The translations under genes were made by a program, and so were the position numbers. Positions 24,216 to 34,117 of a stretch of 64,000 nt of DNA are shown one piece after another (within the stretch, counting starts at the first letter, position 1; the number at the start of each line of letters is the position of its first letter). The notes beneath the pieces were generated by a model. It saw nothing but the letters and a program-made list of their open reading frames with translations, did not search any database and was not told where the DNA came from. Origin of the DNA: Roseimarinus sediminis (GTDB lineage: Bacteria > Bacteroidota > Bacteroidia > Bacteroidales > Prolixibacteraceae); contig NZ_JBNPXV010000008.1 of the NCBI RefSeq assembly GCF_050433125.1, positions 1 to 64,000 on the forward strand, in the 5' to 3' direction.

Positions 24216-26987
24216 CTAGCCCGTGGTACCCATGGCATTGGCAATGGCATTCACACTTTGAAGCAGGGAAGGAAGCAGGCGCTCCGCCTTTTTTACATCG
24301 CCGTCGGTTTGTGCCCGGCGCCAGGCACGCAAAAGGGAAATCTGAGCCTTGTGCAGCGGCAGCAGGGCATCGGCCCTGAGCATGGTACTGTAGTAATGGT
24401 TTTTACGCCGTTCGGCCACCGGTTTTTCCAAAAGCTCCAACATCATCTTTCTCGAAAGCGCCAGTTCTTCGAGTATCCTGCCTGAAATTTCAGTACGTAC
24501 CCCGTCGTCATCAACAAGGGTGCTGTATAGCTCGATGAGTGCTTCGTCGGTGGCCGCCAGACCGGTATCGACATTGGTAAACACATAACGGGTAAAACGA
24601 TGTTCGCGTACCAGCTTCTTCAGGCTGGCATACAGTCCGGGTTCGCTCTTTTTCATCTCGCTGAGGGTTGTTCCCACACCGTACCATCCCGAGATGAGCA
24701 TCCTCGACTGCGTCCAGCTAAATACCCAGGGAATGGCCCTTAAATCGGCCAGACTGCGCTTGCCTGTTCTGCGTGCCGGCCTTGATCCTATTTTGCTCGC
24801 TTCGATGGCATCGATGGGCGTGGCCTGTTCATAGAATTTAATGAAGGAAGGATGACTGGTCAGTTCATTGTACACCTGCTGACTCTTGCCGGCCATGTAC
24901 TCAAACACTTCGGTATGCGGCTCTTCTCCCTGCTGAAGAATGCGTTTGTTCAGCAGACTGCGGTGCAGCGTTCCGGCAATCAGCAATTCAAGGTTGTGCG
25001 ATGCATTCACCTTGTTGGCATATTTTCGCTCGATGGTTTCGCCCTGTTCGGTCACCCTGATCAAGCCGGCCAGCGAATGGTCGGGCAAGGCTTTCAGGAA
25101 CCAGTGGGTTGGACCGGCCCCGCGACTGATCGTTCCTCCCTTACCATGAAAGAAACGAATATTCACACCATGTTTACGGCCCACTTCGGCCAAACGCTGC
25201 TGTGCCCGGTAGAGGTGCCAGGCGCTGGCAATAATTCCTCCATCCTTGTTGCTGTCGCTGTAGCCGATCATCACTTCCTGAACAGGCTCGCTGAGCTGTT
25301 TCGCTTCCTGCATGTAAGCCAGACTGCGCTGAGTCAGCGGATGACTCAGAAAATGGTCCAGCACTTCGGGACTCTGCTCCAGGTCTTCGATGGTTTCAAA
25401 GAGAGGAACTACCGGCAAGGGGCACAGGGGCCCTTCTTTTGAAAAGAGCGACAAGCCGGCTTCCCGCACCAGCAGGTAAACAGTAAACAAATCGAACTCA
25501 TTGCGCGTCATACTTACAATGAGCGAGCCCAGCGCCTTTTCACTGTAGTCGTTCATAAAGGCAGCCAGCGTCTGAAAGGTCTTTACCGCTTCCTGCGCCT
25601 TTTCAGACGAAAGAAAATCGATGCGGTTGATAAAAGGGCGATTGCTTTCAAGTTCCTTCAAAATGAAATCCTCGTAAGCGTTTCGCCCGGCGGTAATACT
25701 TTTATAGCGACCAGGCAGACTGGCTTTTATCAGCGAATGCAGCGCTTCTTCGTAGTATTTGCTGTTTTGCCTTACATCGAGGTGCGCCAGGTGAAAACCA
25801 AATACTTTTACGTGCCGTATTACCCGCCTTACATCGTACCTGCTCACCGCATCGAGATGGAAGTGCAACAAGGCATCGTCGAGCAAATACAAATCGGTCA
25901 ACAGTTCTTCGGAATGTTTGTAAGATACCTGCCGGTCGAGCAGTTCAATTTCTCCGCTTGTGTGTTCAACAATGGGCAGTTTTGCCTTCAGCAACTCGAC
26001 ATACAGCCTGAAAGGCTCCCTTTGCGTACTGATTCCGGCAGGCAGATCTTCTTTCTTTAACTGCCGGAGCCGCTTCACAAACGGTCGTTCGAGTTCATCC
26101 TCGCTGCAATACACACTGAGTTTATCGGCCAGACCGGTAAGCAATGATTGCAGTAGTTGAAAGGAATGCAGCCTCAGCTTTCGGAGCGTAAAGGCCGTAA
26201 TTTCGGGACTTACCAATGGATGGCCATCCCGGTCGCCTCCCACCCAGTTTCCGAAACTCATTCCCGGCAGGCTCTCGGGCCTGCTGATGCTTTCATCGCT
26301 GAAACCTGCATGCATCCAGGCTTGTTTCAGTTTATAATCGAGATAAGGTACTACCTGGGGGAAAACATTGCTGAAGTAATAAAGTACATTTTCAAGTTCT
26401 GATTCTACTGCGGGCTTTTCGTAGTAGATTTCATCGATAAACCACAACTTGTGCATCACCTGCTTAATGGAATGCCTGATCTCCTCCTGTTCGAATGAAG
26501 TGTACATTTTGTTTTCGCGCTTAACCAGCAGGAGGTACAGTTCGCGATAAAGCTTTAATACAACGGGGCGTTTTGCCTGGGTAGGATGCGCAGTTAAAAC
26601 TGGTTCAACCGTAATTTTTGCTAATTCAGCAGCAATGCTTTGCTCGTCGAAACCCTTGCTTTTCAAATCCTTTAAAACATCGCTCCACAATCCGGTAATG
26701 CTTTCCTGTCCCTGTTGTTCTTCCTTTTTTCTTCGCCCCTGAACAGCACCATTTACTTCCGACAGGTTAAGCAATTGAAAGCAGACAGAATACAAATGCA
26801 ACAATTTATCGTGCCCCGGAAAATTAAAGTCAGTGGTCGAACTTGTTATCCAGGGAATACTGGCTGCCAATTCGGTTTCGTTGTTTTCGATGAGCACTTC
26901 TTCAAAACAATGAAGTAAAAATTCAAGATCTTCGTAGGGCTTCCCAAGTAATTGTTTGATCCCCGAAAGGCTATGCTGCTTAGTCAT
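24216..26987 (-). CDS. ppc: phosphoenolpyruvate carboxylase
   Basis: Carboxylates PEP with bicarbonate to oxaloacetate (anaplerosis, or the reductive branch to succinate). Landmarks are VLTAHPTQ with catalytic His134, GGDRDGHP, SDSNKDGG, the loop FFHGKGGTISRGAGP and the C-terminal GSRPARR and IPWVFSWTQSR. The ATG at 26987 (MTKQHSLSGIKQLLG) is preferred over a frame extension of 53 codons that has no PEPC-like sequence. The 923-residue length is normal. It is the most divergent, proteobacterial-like class by motif; no regulatory gene is adjacent. Confidence 0.95.
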   Translation of the reverse strand: MTKQHSLSGIKQLLGKPYEDLEFLLHCFEEVLIENNETELAASIPWITSSTTDFNFPGHDKLLHLYSVCFQLLNLSEVNGAVQGRRKKEEQQGQESITGLWSDVLKDLKSKGFDEQSIAAELAKITVEPVLTAHPTQAKRPVVLKLYRELYLLLVKRENKMYTSFEQEEIRHSIKQVMHKLWFIDEIYYEKPAVESELENVLYYFSNVFPQVVPYLDYKLKQAWMHAGFSDESISRPESLPGMSFGNWVGGDRDGHPLVSPEITAFTLRKLRLHSFQLLQSLLTGLADKLSVYCSEDELERPFVKRLRQLKKEDLPAGISTQREPFRLYVELLKAKLPIVEHTSGEIELLDRQVSYKHSEELLTDLYLLDDALLHFHLDAVSRYDVRRVIRHVKVFGFHLAHLDVRQNSKYYEEALHSLIKASLPGRYKSITAGRNAYEDFILKELESNRPFINRIDFLSSEKAQEAVKTFQTLAAFMNDYSEKALGSLIVSMTRNEFDLFTVYLLVREAGLSLFSKEGPLCPLPVVPLFETIEDLEQSPEVLDHFLSHPLTQRSLAYMQEAKQLSEPVQEVMIGYSDSNKDGGIIASAWHLYRAQQRLAEVGRKHGVNIRFFHGKGGTISRGAGPTHWFLKALPDHSLAGLIRVTEQGETIERKYANKVNASHNLELLIAGTLHRSLLNKRILQQGEEPHTEVFEYMAGKSQQVYNELTSHPSFIKFYEQATPIDAIEASKIGSRPARRTGKRSLADLRAIPWVFSWTQSRMLISGWYGVGTTLSEMKKSEPGLYASLKKLVREHRFTRYVFTNVDTGLAATDEALIELYSTLVDDDGVRTEISGRILEELALSRKMMLELLEKPVAERRKNHYYSTMLRADALLPLHKAQISLLRAWRRAQTDGDVKKAERLLPSLLQSVNAIANAMGTTG

Positions 26988-27203
26988 AAATAAACTTTCA
27001 AATGTTATACCGTCAAAACACAGACTGTGGCTGTAGTTGAAATAGTTAACAGAAAGTATTGCTGAAATGTTTTTCTTCGCCCGGGATATGTGCTTCACAG
27101 CGGATTGCACTTGTTTAAGAAAAACAGCCTGTACATTCATTAACAACAGCCTGGTTCTTAGTTATCGACGGAATCATTCACTGCAAAGCAAATGCAAGCG
27201 GCA

Positions 27204-27674
27204 CTACTTCTTGTAAAGTAGATAAAAATTGGTAATAAATTCCCAGTTGTACATTTTGGAGTTTTTTTCAAGCAGGCGCAGTGCGCTGGCCGACAAATCG
27301 GGAATTTCGGGATAATACTTTACAAGCATGGCCTTGGCCTGTGCATGAACACGGTCGATGAATTCGGGATCCTGATCTTCTTCAGCTTTCTTTACAATCA
27401 GGCGGGTCATCACCTTCACTTCTTCTGCCAATTGCTTAGGCGAATAGCTTTCATCCTTTGACTGTATCGCCTCGATGGCACTTAACATTTCACGTGCATA
27501 CAACAGAAGATCTTTTTCGAGCGCTTCCTTACCAATCATTTCGGGATAATACAGGCCAACAACGCTTCGCACCTGGTCGACAAACTCATCACAAAAGCTG
27601 CTGAAAAATTTATTGGTTTTAAAAACCCCGTTGAAAATACGGTCCCAATCCTTGTGCTTGTCATAATTTTCCAT
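27204..27674 (-). CDS. conserved helical protein of unknown function
   Basis: A 156-residue soluble, all-helical-looking protein starting MENYDKHKDWDRIFNGVFK. The start is placed at 27674 because the 11 upstream codons look like leader sequence. There is no signal peptide, metal site or known motif. It is 216 nt upstream of the ppc start on the same strand and could be cotranscribed. I do not recognise the family. Confidence 0.6.
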   Translation of the reverse strand: MENYDKHKDWDRIFNGVFKTNKFFSSFCDEFVDQVRSVVGLYYPEMIGKEALEKDLLLYAREMLSAIEAIQSKDESYSPKQLAEEVKVMTRLIVKKAEEDQDPEFIDRVHAQAKAMLVKYYPEIPDLSASALRLLEKNSKMYNWEFITNFYLLYKK

Positions 27675-27835
27675 AAAGCGGCTTTTGAAATACAACAAAT
27701 AAAGCATTTAAAAGATCATTGAAAGTGAGCGCGTCGAAAGGTAAAAGCAGAAAACATTGGCTCTTTTCATCGGATAATTGAAGAAACCGTTGAACAAAAT
27801 ATAATTTTCTTGCAGCAATATCTATTTTTTGGTTG

Positions 27836-27960
27836 CTGGTTTGCTCGTTGTTGCGGATAGTGGACTGCTAACTTGCTTCGCCACGGCTTACTCAGGAACT
27901 TAGGAACTCAGGAACTCAAAAAACCACAATAGAAACAATAGGAAACGGAAAATAGATGGA
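27836..27960. repeat. dispersed copy of the 4.9-9.1 kb repeat material, inverted
   Basis: On the minus strand this contains the AAGCAAGTTAGCAGTCCACTATCCGC block with CAGCAAC-type words, TATTGTTTCTATTGTGGTTTTTT, and GAGTTCCT octamers. All are components of the modules at 5.0-9.1 kb, but in a different order. The remainder of the gap 27675-28060 contains low-complexity words (GCTCCCTGCTCC, CCTCTGCTCTCTGCCC) and no gene. Confidence 0.7.
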
Positions 27961-28060
27961 AGATGGTAATGGATAGTTGATAATTAATTGAAAACCCGTC
28001 GCACTGACCCTTTGTTTCATGCTCCCTGCTCCTTTGCGCCTTTGCCCTCTGCTCTCTGCC

Positions 28061-29848
28061 CTAATCCAGCTTCAGCACCGCTAAAAATGCTTTTTGAGGT
28101 ACTTCAACATTACCTACTTGTTTCATCCGTTTTTTACCTGCCTTTTGTTTTTCGAGCAACTTGCGTTTACGGGTAATGTCGCCACCATAACATTTGGCTG
28201 TAACATCTTTTCGTACGGCTTTTACGGTTTCGCGGGCAATAATTTTAGCTCCGACAGCGGCCTGAATGGCCACATCGAACTGTTGGCGGGGAATCAGTTC
28301 CTTTAGTTTTTCGCACATGCGACGCCCAAACGACTGGGCATTATCGAAGTGAATCAGCGACGAAAGTGCATCGACCGGCTCGCCGTTTAGCAAAATGTCG
28401 AGCTTTACCAGCTTGGCTGCACGATGGTCAACCACATGATAATCGAACGAGGCATATCCTTTCGAAATGCTTTTCAACTTGTCGTAGAAATCGAAAACGA
28501 TTTCGGCCAGCGGCATGTCGAAAGTGAGTTCAACCCGGTCGGTACTCAGGTAATCCTGCCTGATAAGAATGCCCCTTTTGCCAAGACAAAGCGTCATGAT
28601 GGGTCCTGTATATTCCGACTGCGAAATGATCTGTGCCCTGATATAAGGCTCTTCGATCACATCAACCGCCAGACTGTCGGGCATGCCCGAAGGATTGTAA
28701 ATGGTGTAATCTTCGCCTTTTTTTGTATGTACAATGTACTCAACGTTGGGTACGGTAGTAATGACATTCATGTCGAACTCCCTGTCGAGCCTTTCCTGAA
28801 TGATTTCCATGTGCAGGAGTCCGAGGAACCCGCAGCGAAAGCCAAAGCCCAGTGCCGCTGACGATTCGGGCTGATAGGTGAGTGAGGCATCGTTGAGCTG
28901 CAATTTTTCCATGGCAGCACGCAGGTCTTCGTAATCATCGCTGTCGATGGGATATACCCCGGCAAACACCATGGGCTTCACTTCCTGGAAACCTTCGATG
29001 CGCTTTTTGCATCCGTCCTTTAAATGAGTAATCGTATCTCCCACTTTTACTTCGCGGGCTGTTTTGATACCGGAGATAATGTAACCCACGTCGCCGGTCT
29101 TCAATTCCTTTCGTTCTTCCATTCCCAGGCGAAGCACCCCTACCTCGTCGGCATTGTACTCGCGGTTGGTGGCAAAGAACTTTACTTTGTCACCCTTTTT
29201 GATGGAGCCGTTAACAATTTTAATATTGGCAATAACCCCTCTGAATGAATTAAATACCGAATCGAAAACCAGGGCCTGCAAAGGTGCATCGGGGTCACCT
29301 ACCGGTGCAGGAACATCCCTGATGATCCGCTCAAGAATTGCTTCAACGCCCTCGCCTGTTTTCCCGCTGGCGCGAATAATGTCTTCCCGCTTGCAACCAA
29401 TCAGTTCTATGATTTGATCTTCCACCACCTCGGGCATGGCATTGGGCAAATCCATTTTATTCAATATGGGGATGATCTCGAGATCGTGCTCGATGGCCAG
29501 ATACAGGTTCGAAATGGTTTGAGCCTGAATGCCCTGGGTTGAATCGATGATGAGCAGGGCCCCTTCGCAGGCTGCAATCGAGCGGGATACTTCGTACGAA
29601 AAGTCGACATGCCCCGGAGTATCAATCAGGTTCAGAACATACTTTTCATCATTAAAAAGATAATCCATCTGGATGGCATGACTTTTAATGGTAATCCCAC
29701 GTTCCTTTTCAAGTTCCATGTCATCGAGTACCTGCTCCTTCATGTCGCGTTCGCTTACCGTGCCGGTAAACTGTAATAACCTGTCGGCCAGGGTGCTCTT
29801 TCCGTGATCGATGTGTGCAATGATGCAAAAGTTGCGTATGTTCTTCAT
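28061..29848 (-). CDS. lepA: elongation factor 4 (LepA)
   Basis: A ribosomal translocase-like GTPase, 595 residues. GTP-binding motifs are AHIDHGKST (G1, residues 10-18), DTPGHVDF (G3) and NKMD (G4). The C-terminus has the LepA-specific domain (KLKELIPRQQFDVAIQAAVG; AKCYGGDITRKRKLLEKQK). It lacks EF-G domain IV, which distinguishes it from FusA. It stands alone, with a 470-nt gap before the divergent yebC-type gene. Confidence 0.97.
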   Translation of the reverse strand: MKNIRNFCIIAHIDHGKSTLADRLLQFTGTVSERDMKEQVLDDMELEKERGITIKSHAIQMDYLFNDEKYVLNLIDTPGHVDFSYEVSRSIAACEGALLIIDSTQGIQAQTISNLYLAIEHDLEIIPILNKMDLPNAMPEVVEDQIIELIGCKREDIIRASGKTGEGVEAILERIIRDVPAPVGDPDAPLQALVFDSVFNSFRGVIANIKIVNGSIKKGDKVKFFATNREYNADEVGVLRLGMEERKELKTGDVGYIISGIKTAREVKVGDTITHLKDGCKKRIEGFQEVKPMVFAGVYPIDSDDYEDLRAAMEKLQLNDASLTYQPESSAALGFGFRCGFLGLLHMEIIQERLDREFDMNVITTVPNVEYIVHTKKGEDYTIYNPSGMPDSLAVDVIEEPYIRAQIISQSEYTGPIMTLCLGKRGILIRQDYLSTDRVELTFDMPLAEIVFDFYDKLKSISKGYASFDYHVVDHRAAKLVKLDILLNGEPVDALSSLIHFDNAQSFGRRMCEKLKELIPRQQFDVAIQAAVGAKIIARETVKAVRKDVTAKCYGGDITRKRKLLEKQKAGKKRMKQVGNVEVPQKAFLAVLKLD

Positions 29849-30319
29849 TTACTTCCTTATTTAGTTTACCTTTCTGCTTTTCATGGCAAAAAGATCAACG
29901 GCATGCTAAGTGTCTCTCGTCTGTTCAATACAAGGCTAAACACCTGATATTCGGTCTTGTTAATCTGCCGCTTTCATTTCGGCAAAGATAAGCGAATTTT
30001 TGAATCGCGAAAGCCGTAGAGCAAGGCTGTCCTACGATTTTAAACAAACATATAAGGTGCTTGTTTACGAGGCATCAAAAAGAAAGCTGGTGTTTTATTT
30101 TTAGCAGCTAAGCTGCTCATTCACCGGAAAAAGCCCTTTGATCAATAAAATCCCTGTCTGCCTGATGTTTTTTTGAAACATCGCTATGTTATTTGCTTTT
30201 ACAGTTATATTTTTGGTGCCGAAAACAAGATCGAATTAACACATTAAACTTTTCCGCCGGGCGGTAACTGTACCTGCTATTTAATGCAGCAACAGTCAAG
30301 TTTAAATAACAACAACTAT
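29849..30319. other. intergenic region between lepA and the YebC gene
   Basis: No gene or RNA is recognised. TATTTTTG (30208-30215) fits a -7 element for the rightward gene but lacks a well-spaced TTTG. A small hairpin GATGTTT/AAACATC (30164-30170/30176-30182) precedes it. Confidence 0.4.
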
Positions 30320-31030
30320 ATGGGAAGAGCATTTGAATATCGCAGAGCAGCAAAAGAGAAGAGATGGGACAAAATGTCGAGAATATTTCCAAAACTGGGT
30401 AAAGCCATCACCGTGGCAGCCAAAGCCGGAGGTGAGGACCCCGATTTGAACCCTGCGCTTCGCACCGCCATCCAGAATGCCAAAGCTCAAAATATGCCCA
30501 AGGCCAACATCGATGCCGCCATTAAAAGAGCAGCAGGCAAAGATGCCGAAAACTTTATTGAAGAGCTGTATGAAGGAAAGGGCCCTTTTGGAACCATGTT
30601 CATGGTGGAATGCATGACCGACAACCACACCCGCACGGTGGCCAACATGAAATGGATGTTCAACAAGTGGGGCACCGGTTTGGTTCCATCGGGATCAATG
30701 GAATTCATGTTCTCACGAAAGGCAGTGGTTGAATTTCCTAAACCTGAGGGAAAAGACATCGAAGAACTCGAAATGGAACTCATCGACGGCGGGCTCGAAG
30801 AGCTGGTCGAAAACGATGGTGTGCTTTATGCTTATGCCGATTTTACCGATTTTGGATCAATCACCAAAGCAGTTGAAGACCTTGGAATTGAAATCACCAA
30901 GGCCAACCTTCAGCGCATCCCCAACGACACCGTTGAGCTCACCGAAGAACAAATGGAAGAAGTAGATAAACTCCTCGACAAAATTGAAGAGGACGACGAT
31001 GTGCAGCAGGTATTTACGAATATTGCCTAG
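30320..31030 (+). CDS. YebC/PmpR family protein
   Basis: The 236-residue cytoplasmic protein starts MGRAFEYRRAAKEKRWDKMSR, the standard N-terminus of the TACO1/YebC family. The ATG at 30320 is chosen over an upstream start that adds 12 atypical residues. Other signatures are GGEDPDLNPALRTAIQNAKAQNMPKANIDAAIKRA and the acidic C-terminus with LLDKIEEDDDVQQVFTN. Members act as DNA-binding regulators or, as shown more recently, as translation factors that relieve polyproline stalling. A terminator follows. Confidence 0.94.
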   Translation: MGRAFEYRRAAKEKRWDKMSRIFPKLGKAITVAAKAGGEDPDLNPALRTAIQNAKAQNMPKANIDAAIKRAAGKDAENFIEELYEGKGPFGTMFMVECMTDNHTRTVANMKWMFNKWGTGLVPSGSMEFMFSRKAVVEFPKPEGKDIEELEMELIDGGLEELVENDGVLYAYADFTDFGSITKAVEDLGIEITKANLQRIPNDTVELTEEQMEEVDKLLDKIEEDDDVQQVFTNIA

Positions 31031-31062
31031 CGGGTAAAAAATTATTTGACAGAAATAAGCAG

Positions 31063-31087
31063 AAGGTGGCCGGCAGGTCACCTTTTT
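31063..31087 (+). terminator. terminator of the YebC gene
   Basis: AAGGTG (31063-31068) pairs with CACCTT (31079-31084), followed by a T tract. Confidence 0.7.
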
Positions 31088-31184
31088 TATTTCACATCGG
31101 ACGGAACCCGATGCCATGATTCCACCGGAATTCATTATTTTAGTTCCGTTAAATCAGCGTGTATTCAATTCATAAACCAAAAAA

Positions 31185-32000
31185 ATGGAACTTTCATCAC
31201 TGCTCGAAATCAACCCTGTAATACTGGCACTGTTTGCCACCCTGTTTACCTGGGGACTCACAGCCCTTGGGGCATCGATGGTGTTCTTCTTTAAAAAAAT
31301 CAACCAGAAGGTACTCAACTCCATGCTTGGTTTTGCTGCCGGAGTAATGATTGCTGCCAGTTTTTGGTCGCTGCTTAAACCAGCCATTGAAATGGCCGAA
31401 AGCAATGGTGATATTTCGTGGATTCCTGCAGTCGTCGGTTTTTTGATGGGAGGTGCCTTTCTATATCTGGCCGACAGGATTCTTCCCCACCTCCACCTTG
31501 GTCTTTCGGTCGATAAGGCCGAAGGAATCAAAACATCGTGGCAACGCAGTGTTTTGCTGGTTTTGGCCATCACGCTGCACAACATTCCCGAAGGACTGGC
31601 CGTAGGAGTAGCCTTTGGAGCCCTGGCACACAATCCCGATGCGGGCATGCTAGCCGGAGCGGTTGCCCTTGCTCTGGGTATTGGACTGCAAAATTTTCCC
31701 GAAGGTGCAGCAGTTTCCATTCCCTTGCGCCGTGAAGGGCTGTCGCGTCGTAAAGCTTTTGCCTATGGACAACTTTCAGGAATTGTAGAACCCATTGCCG
31801 GAGTAGCCGGTGCCTTTTTGGTGCTCACCATCACCCCCATTCTACCGTATGCGCTATCGTTTGCCGCCGGGGCCATGATTTTTGTGGTGGTTGAAGAACT
31901 CATCCCCGAATCGCAAACCGGCCACGAAACCGACCTTTCAACCATTGGTGCAATGATTGGCTTTGCCACCATGATGACGCTCGATGTGGCACTGGGATAG
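31185..32000 (+). CDS. ZIP family metal transporter
   Basis: A 271-residue inner-membrane protein with eight predicted transmembrane helices. The metal-binding helices carry HNIPEGLAVGVAFGAL (TM4) and NFPEGAAVSIPLRREG (TM5), and VVEELIPESQTGHE occurs near TM7. It resembles GufA/ZupT-like ZIPs that import zinc or other divalent metals. The exact metal is not readable from sequence. Confidence 0.92.
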   Translation: MELSSLLEINPVILALFATLFTWGLTALGASMVFFFKKINQKVLNSMLGFAAGVMIAASFWSLLKPAIEMAESNGDISWIPAVVGFLMGGAFLYLADRILPHLHLGLSVDKAEGIKTSWQRSVLLVLAITLHNIPEGLAVGVAFGALAHNPDAGMLAGAVALALGIGLQNFPEGAAVSIPLRREGLSRRKAFAYGQLSGIVEPIAGVAGAFLVLTITPILPYALSFAAGAMIFVVVEELIPESQTGHETDLSTIGAMIGFATMMTLDVALG

Positions 32001-32036
32001 CAACATTGCTGCGCTATAGAATAAGAATACCACTTT

Positions 32037-33209
32037 TTATTGCCTTATTACAAACTCCCGTAAATCGGATTTCAGCAGATAATCAATCTCGGCATAGTTG
32101 TCGGCTTCCGACTCGGCAAAAACAAAACCAAACAAGGGGAAACGGGCAGGATCAAGCGGACGGACCTCAAGCGGCTTACTTAAACGGGCGGTCAGTTTTT
32201 GATAGTCGAAAGCCTTGATTTCATTTGTCTTCATCCCGGTTGAGTTATTCAACACCAATAAACTATACAGCTTGTCGTGCCGGTTCTTGAAAACCTCCTC
32301 CCAATCGGGACGCTGTTCATTAAAGAAGTATTCATACGAGTTGAAACCATAGGAAAACCAGGTACAATCGGCTGTTGTACAAAAACCGCCAAAGCGCAGG
32401 GGATTCACCTCAATGGGTTGAATGTGTCCTTCATCATCCACTCGTACTTCGACATGCAGCGGAAAATTTTTCAGGCCGGCTTTTTCACCCACTTTCTGAA
32501 GCCACTGCGTAAAGCTGTCAAGCCGGCTTCGAACGATCTGCTCCGAGCTAAGATAAACCCGGTCGCTTACATCATCGCCCGACGAGAAGGGATGGTGATA
32601 AATATTCAAAATGACCGCCTCACCCTGGCTGTCATAATAGGCATCGAAAGCATATTCGTCGCCCTGAATCAATTCTTCGGCAATGAAAGTAGCATGATCA
32701 AACACTTCGACCGGAAAGATGGCTTTGACCGCTTCCAATTCTTCCCGGATTGCTTTCACCACAGTCGGCCATTCGTCATGATGATGCACCAAATACACCC
32801 CCATGCTGAAAAAACCAACAGCAGGTTTGATGATGAATGAAGGAGGAAACGAAGCGATATCGGCAGTCTCCAGATCGTCGTACCCTATTTCACTGAAAAA
32901 ATAAGCAGGATGCCATTGTTTCATAAATTCTCTGAAACGAAGCTTGTTTTTAAACAGATTGATCTGCCGTGGCAAATCGGAAAAGCTTAGATTCCCGGCA
33001 ATCCAGCCAAGCGAATTTTCAGAATTGGTGAACAGCTTTTGCCCGCTGTTTTCTTTGAACCGACGCACTACCTCAGTCTGATCGAGCGAAACCACATCCC
33101 TTCCCTCAAAAAGCGATACGGTATTTTCCGTTTTTATTACTTCAAAACGATTTCTTACAATGGTTTCCTTTAGAAAATCAGAAACGTAGGGCAATTCGGC
33201 AATGATCAT
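32037..33209 (-). CDS. ATP-grasp domain protein
   Basis: The 390-residue cytoplasmic protein has an N-terminal ~110-residue domain, then an ATP-grasp fold: nucleotide-binding Lys in FIIKPAVGFFSMGVY, EELIQGDEYAFDAYYD, and metal ligands in VEVRVDDEGHIQPIEVNPLRFGG. ATP-grasp ligases join a carboxylate to an amine or thiol via an acylphosphate; the substrate here cannot be deduced. The start at 33209 (MIIAELPYV) removes 17 unlikely residues. It is convergent with the ZIP gene and no biosynthetic neighbours suggest a product. Confidence 0.8.
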   Translation of the reverse strand: MIIAELPYVSDFLKETIVRNRFEVIKTENTVSLFEGRDVVSLDQTEVVRRFKENSGQKLFTNSENSLGWIAGNLSFSDLPRQINLFKNKLRFREFMKQWHPAYFFSEIGYDDLETADIASFPPSFIIKPAVGFFSMGVYLVHHHDEWPTVVKAIREELEAVKAIFPVEVFDHATFIAEELIQGDEYAFDAYYDSQGEAVILNIYHHPFSSGDDVSDRVYLSSEQIVRSRLDSFTQWLQKVGEKAGLKNFPLHVEVRVDDEGHIQPIEVNPLRFGGFCTTADCTWFSYGFNSYEYFFNEQRPDWEEVFKNRHDKLYSLLVLNNSTGMKTNEIKAFDYQKLTARLSKPLEVRPLDPARFPLFGFVFAESEADNYAEIDYLLKSDLREFVIRQ

Positions 33210-33395
33210 AGCTAGCGTCTTTTTGATTTGTTTAAACCTGCTCCAAAGATAATTTTTCACCCGCTAAACGAAATGCTGAAATGAAAAAAGTGCTGGCCAT
33301 CGATCTCCTTTTTGGCTGAATTCTCTTTACCCTTTCAGGATGGTTTTTCATCAATTTTGATACTTTTGCTCATTCTTATGTATATAAAGTAGCAA

Positions 33396-34106
33396 ATGGA
33401 GCTTTCAATAAAAACCCTCTTTATTTTCGCCCTTGGCTTTTTCTCACAGGTTTTGTTTTTTGCCCGTACCATTGTGCAGTGGATCAAATCAGAAAAAGCA
33501 GGGAAAATACTTTCGCCGGTACTTTTCTGGCAAATTAGCCTGATCGCTTCCATCATTATGCTCATTTATGGCATTTTGCGTAAAGACTTTGCCATTATTC
33601 TTGGCCAGCTGATCACCTTCTTCATTTACATTCGCAACCTGCAATTGCAGCACGCCTGGAAAAAAATTCCTTTCTACTTTAGATTTTTTTCGCTGGCCAT
33701 GCCGTTCGTTTGTCTTGGATGGACTGCTTTTTCGGGCAACTACAGCATGCAGCATTTTTTTAAAAACGAGGAAATTGCCCCCTGGCTGTTTGTTTTTGGC
33801 ATTGCAGCCCAAATTATTTTTACCTTTCGCTTTGTTTACCAATGGCTGGTTTCCGAACGCAAAAAACTTTCGGCACTTCCGCCGGGCTTCTGGTACATCA
33901 GCCTTACCGGCTCTTTGCTCATTTTCACTTATGCCCTGTTCAGGCGCGACCCGGTTTTGCTGCTTGGGCACATGGGGGGCATGATCATGTACCTGCGCAA
34001 CCTGATGTTGCATTATACCGGCAAAGGACTGTTCGATTTGCTTCCGTTTGACCTTGGGGTGGTGAAAAAATTTACTGTTAAAAAGAAGTCCAAGCGAAAT
34101 AAATAA
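33396..34106 (+). CDS. membrane protein with two LABN domains
   Basis: The 236-residue integral membrane protein is built from two copies of the lipid-A biosynthesis N-terminal (LABN) domain. Copy 1, about residues 10-80, has FFARTIVQWIKSEKAGK and LGQLITFFIYIRNLQL. Copy 2, about 130-215, has FRFVYQWLVSERKKLS and LGHMGGMIMYLRNLML. The domain usually sits beside lipid-A or polyprenyl-linked sugar enzymes. Eleven nt separate it from the epimerase gene, suggesting a shared operon in cell-envelope glycan synthesis. Confidence 0.85.
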   Translation: MELSIKTLFIFALGFFSQVLFFARTIVQWIKSEKAGKILSPVLFWQISLIASIIMLIYGILRKDFAIILGQLITFFIYIRNLQLQHAWKKIPFYFRFFSLAMPFVCLGWTAFSGNYSMQHFFKNEEIAPWLFVFGIAAQIIFTFRFVYQWLVSERKKLSALPPGFWYISLTGSLLIFTYALFRRDPVLLLGHMGGMIMYLRNLMLHYTGKGLFDLLPFDLGVVKKFTVKKKSKRNK

Positions 34107-34117
34107 ACGCCTTAAAA

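Noticed and set aside
27675..28060. tRNA or small RNA between the unknown helical protein and lepA
   Set aside because: No cloverleaf or conserved RNA is visible; the sequence is repeat material.
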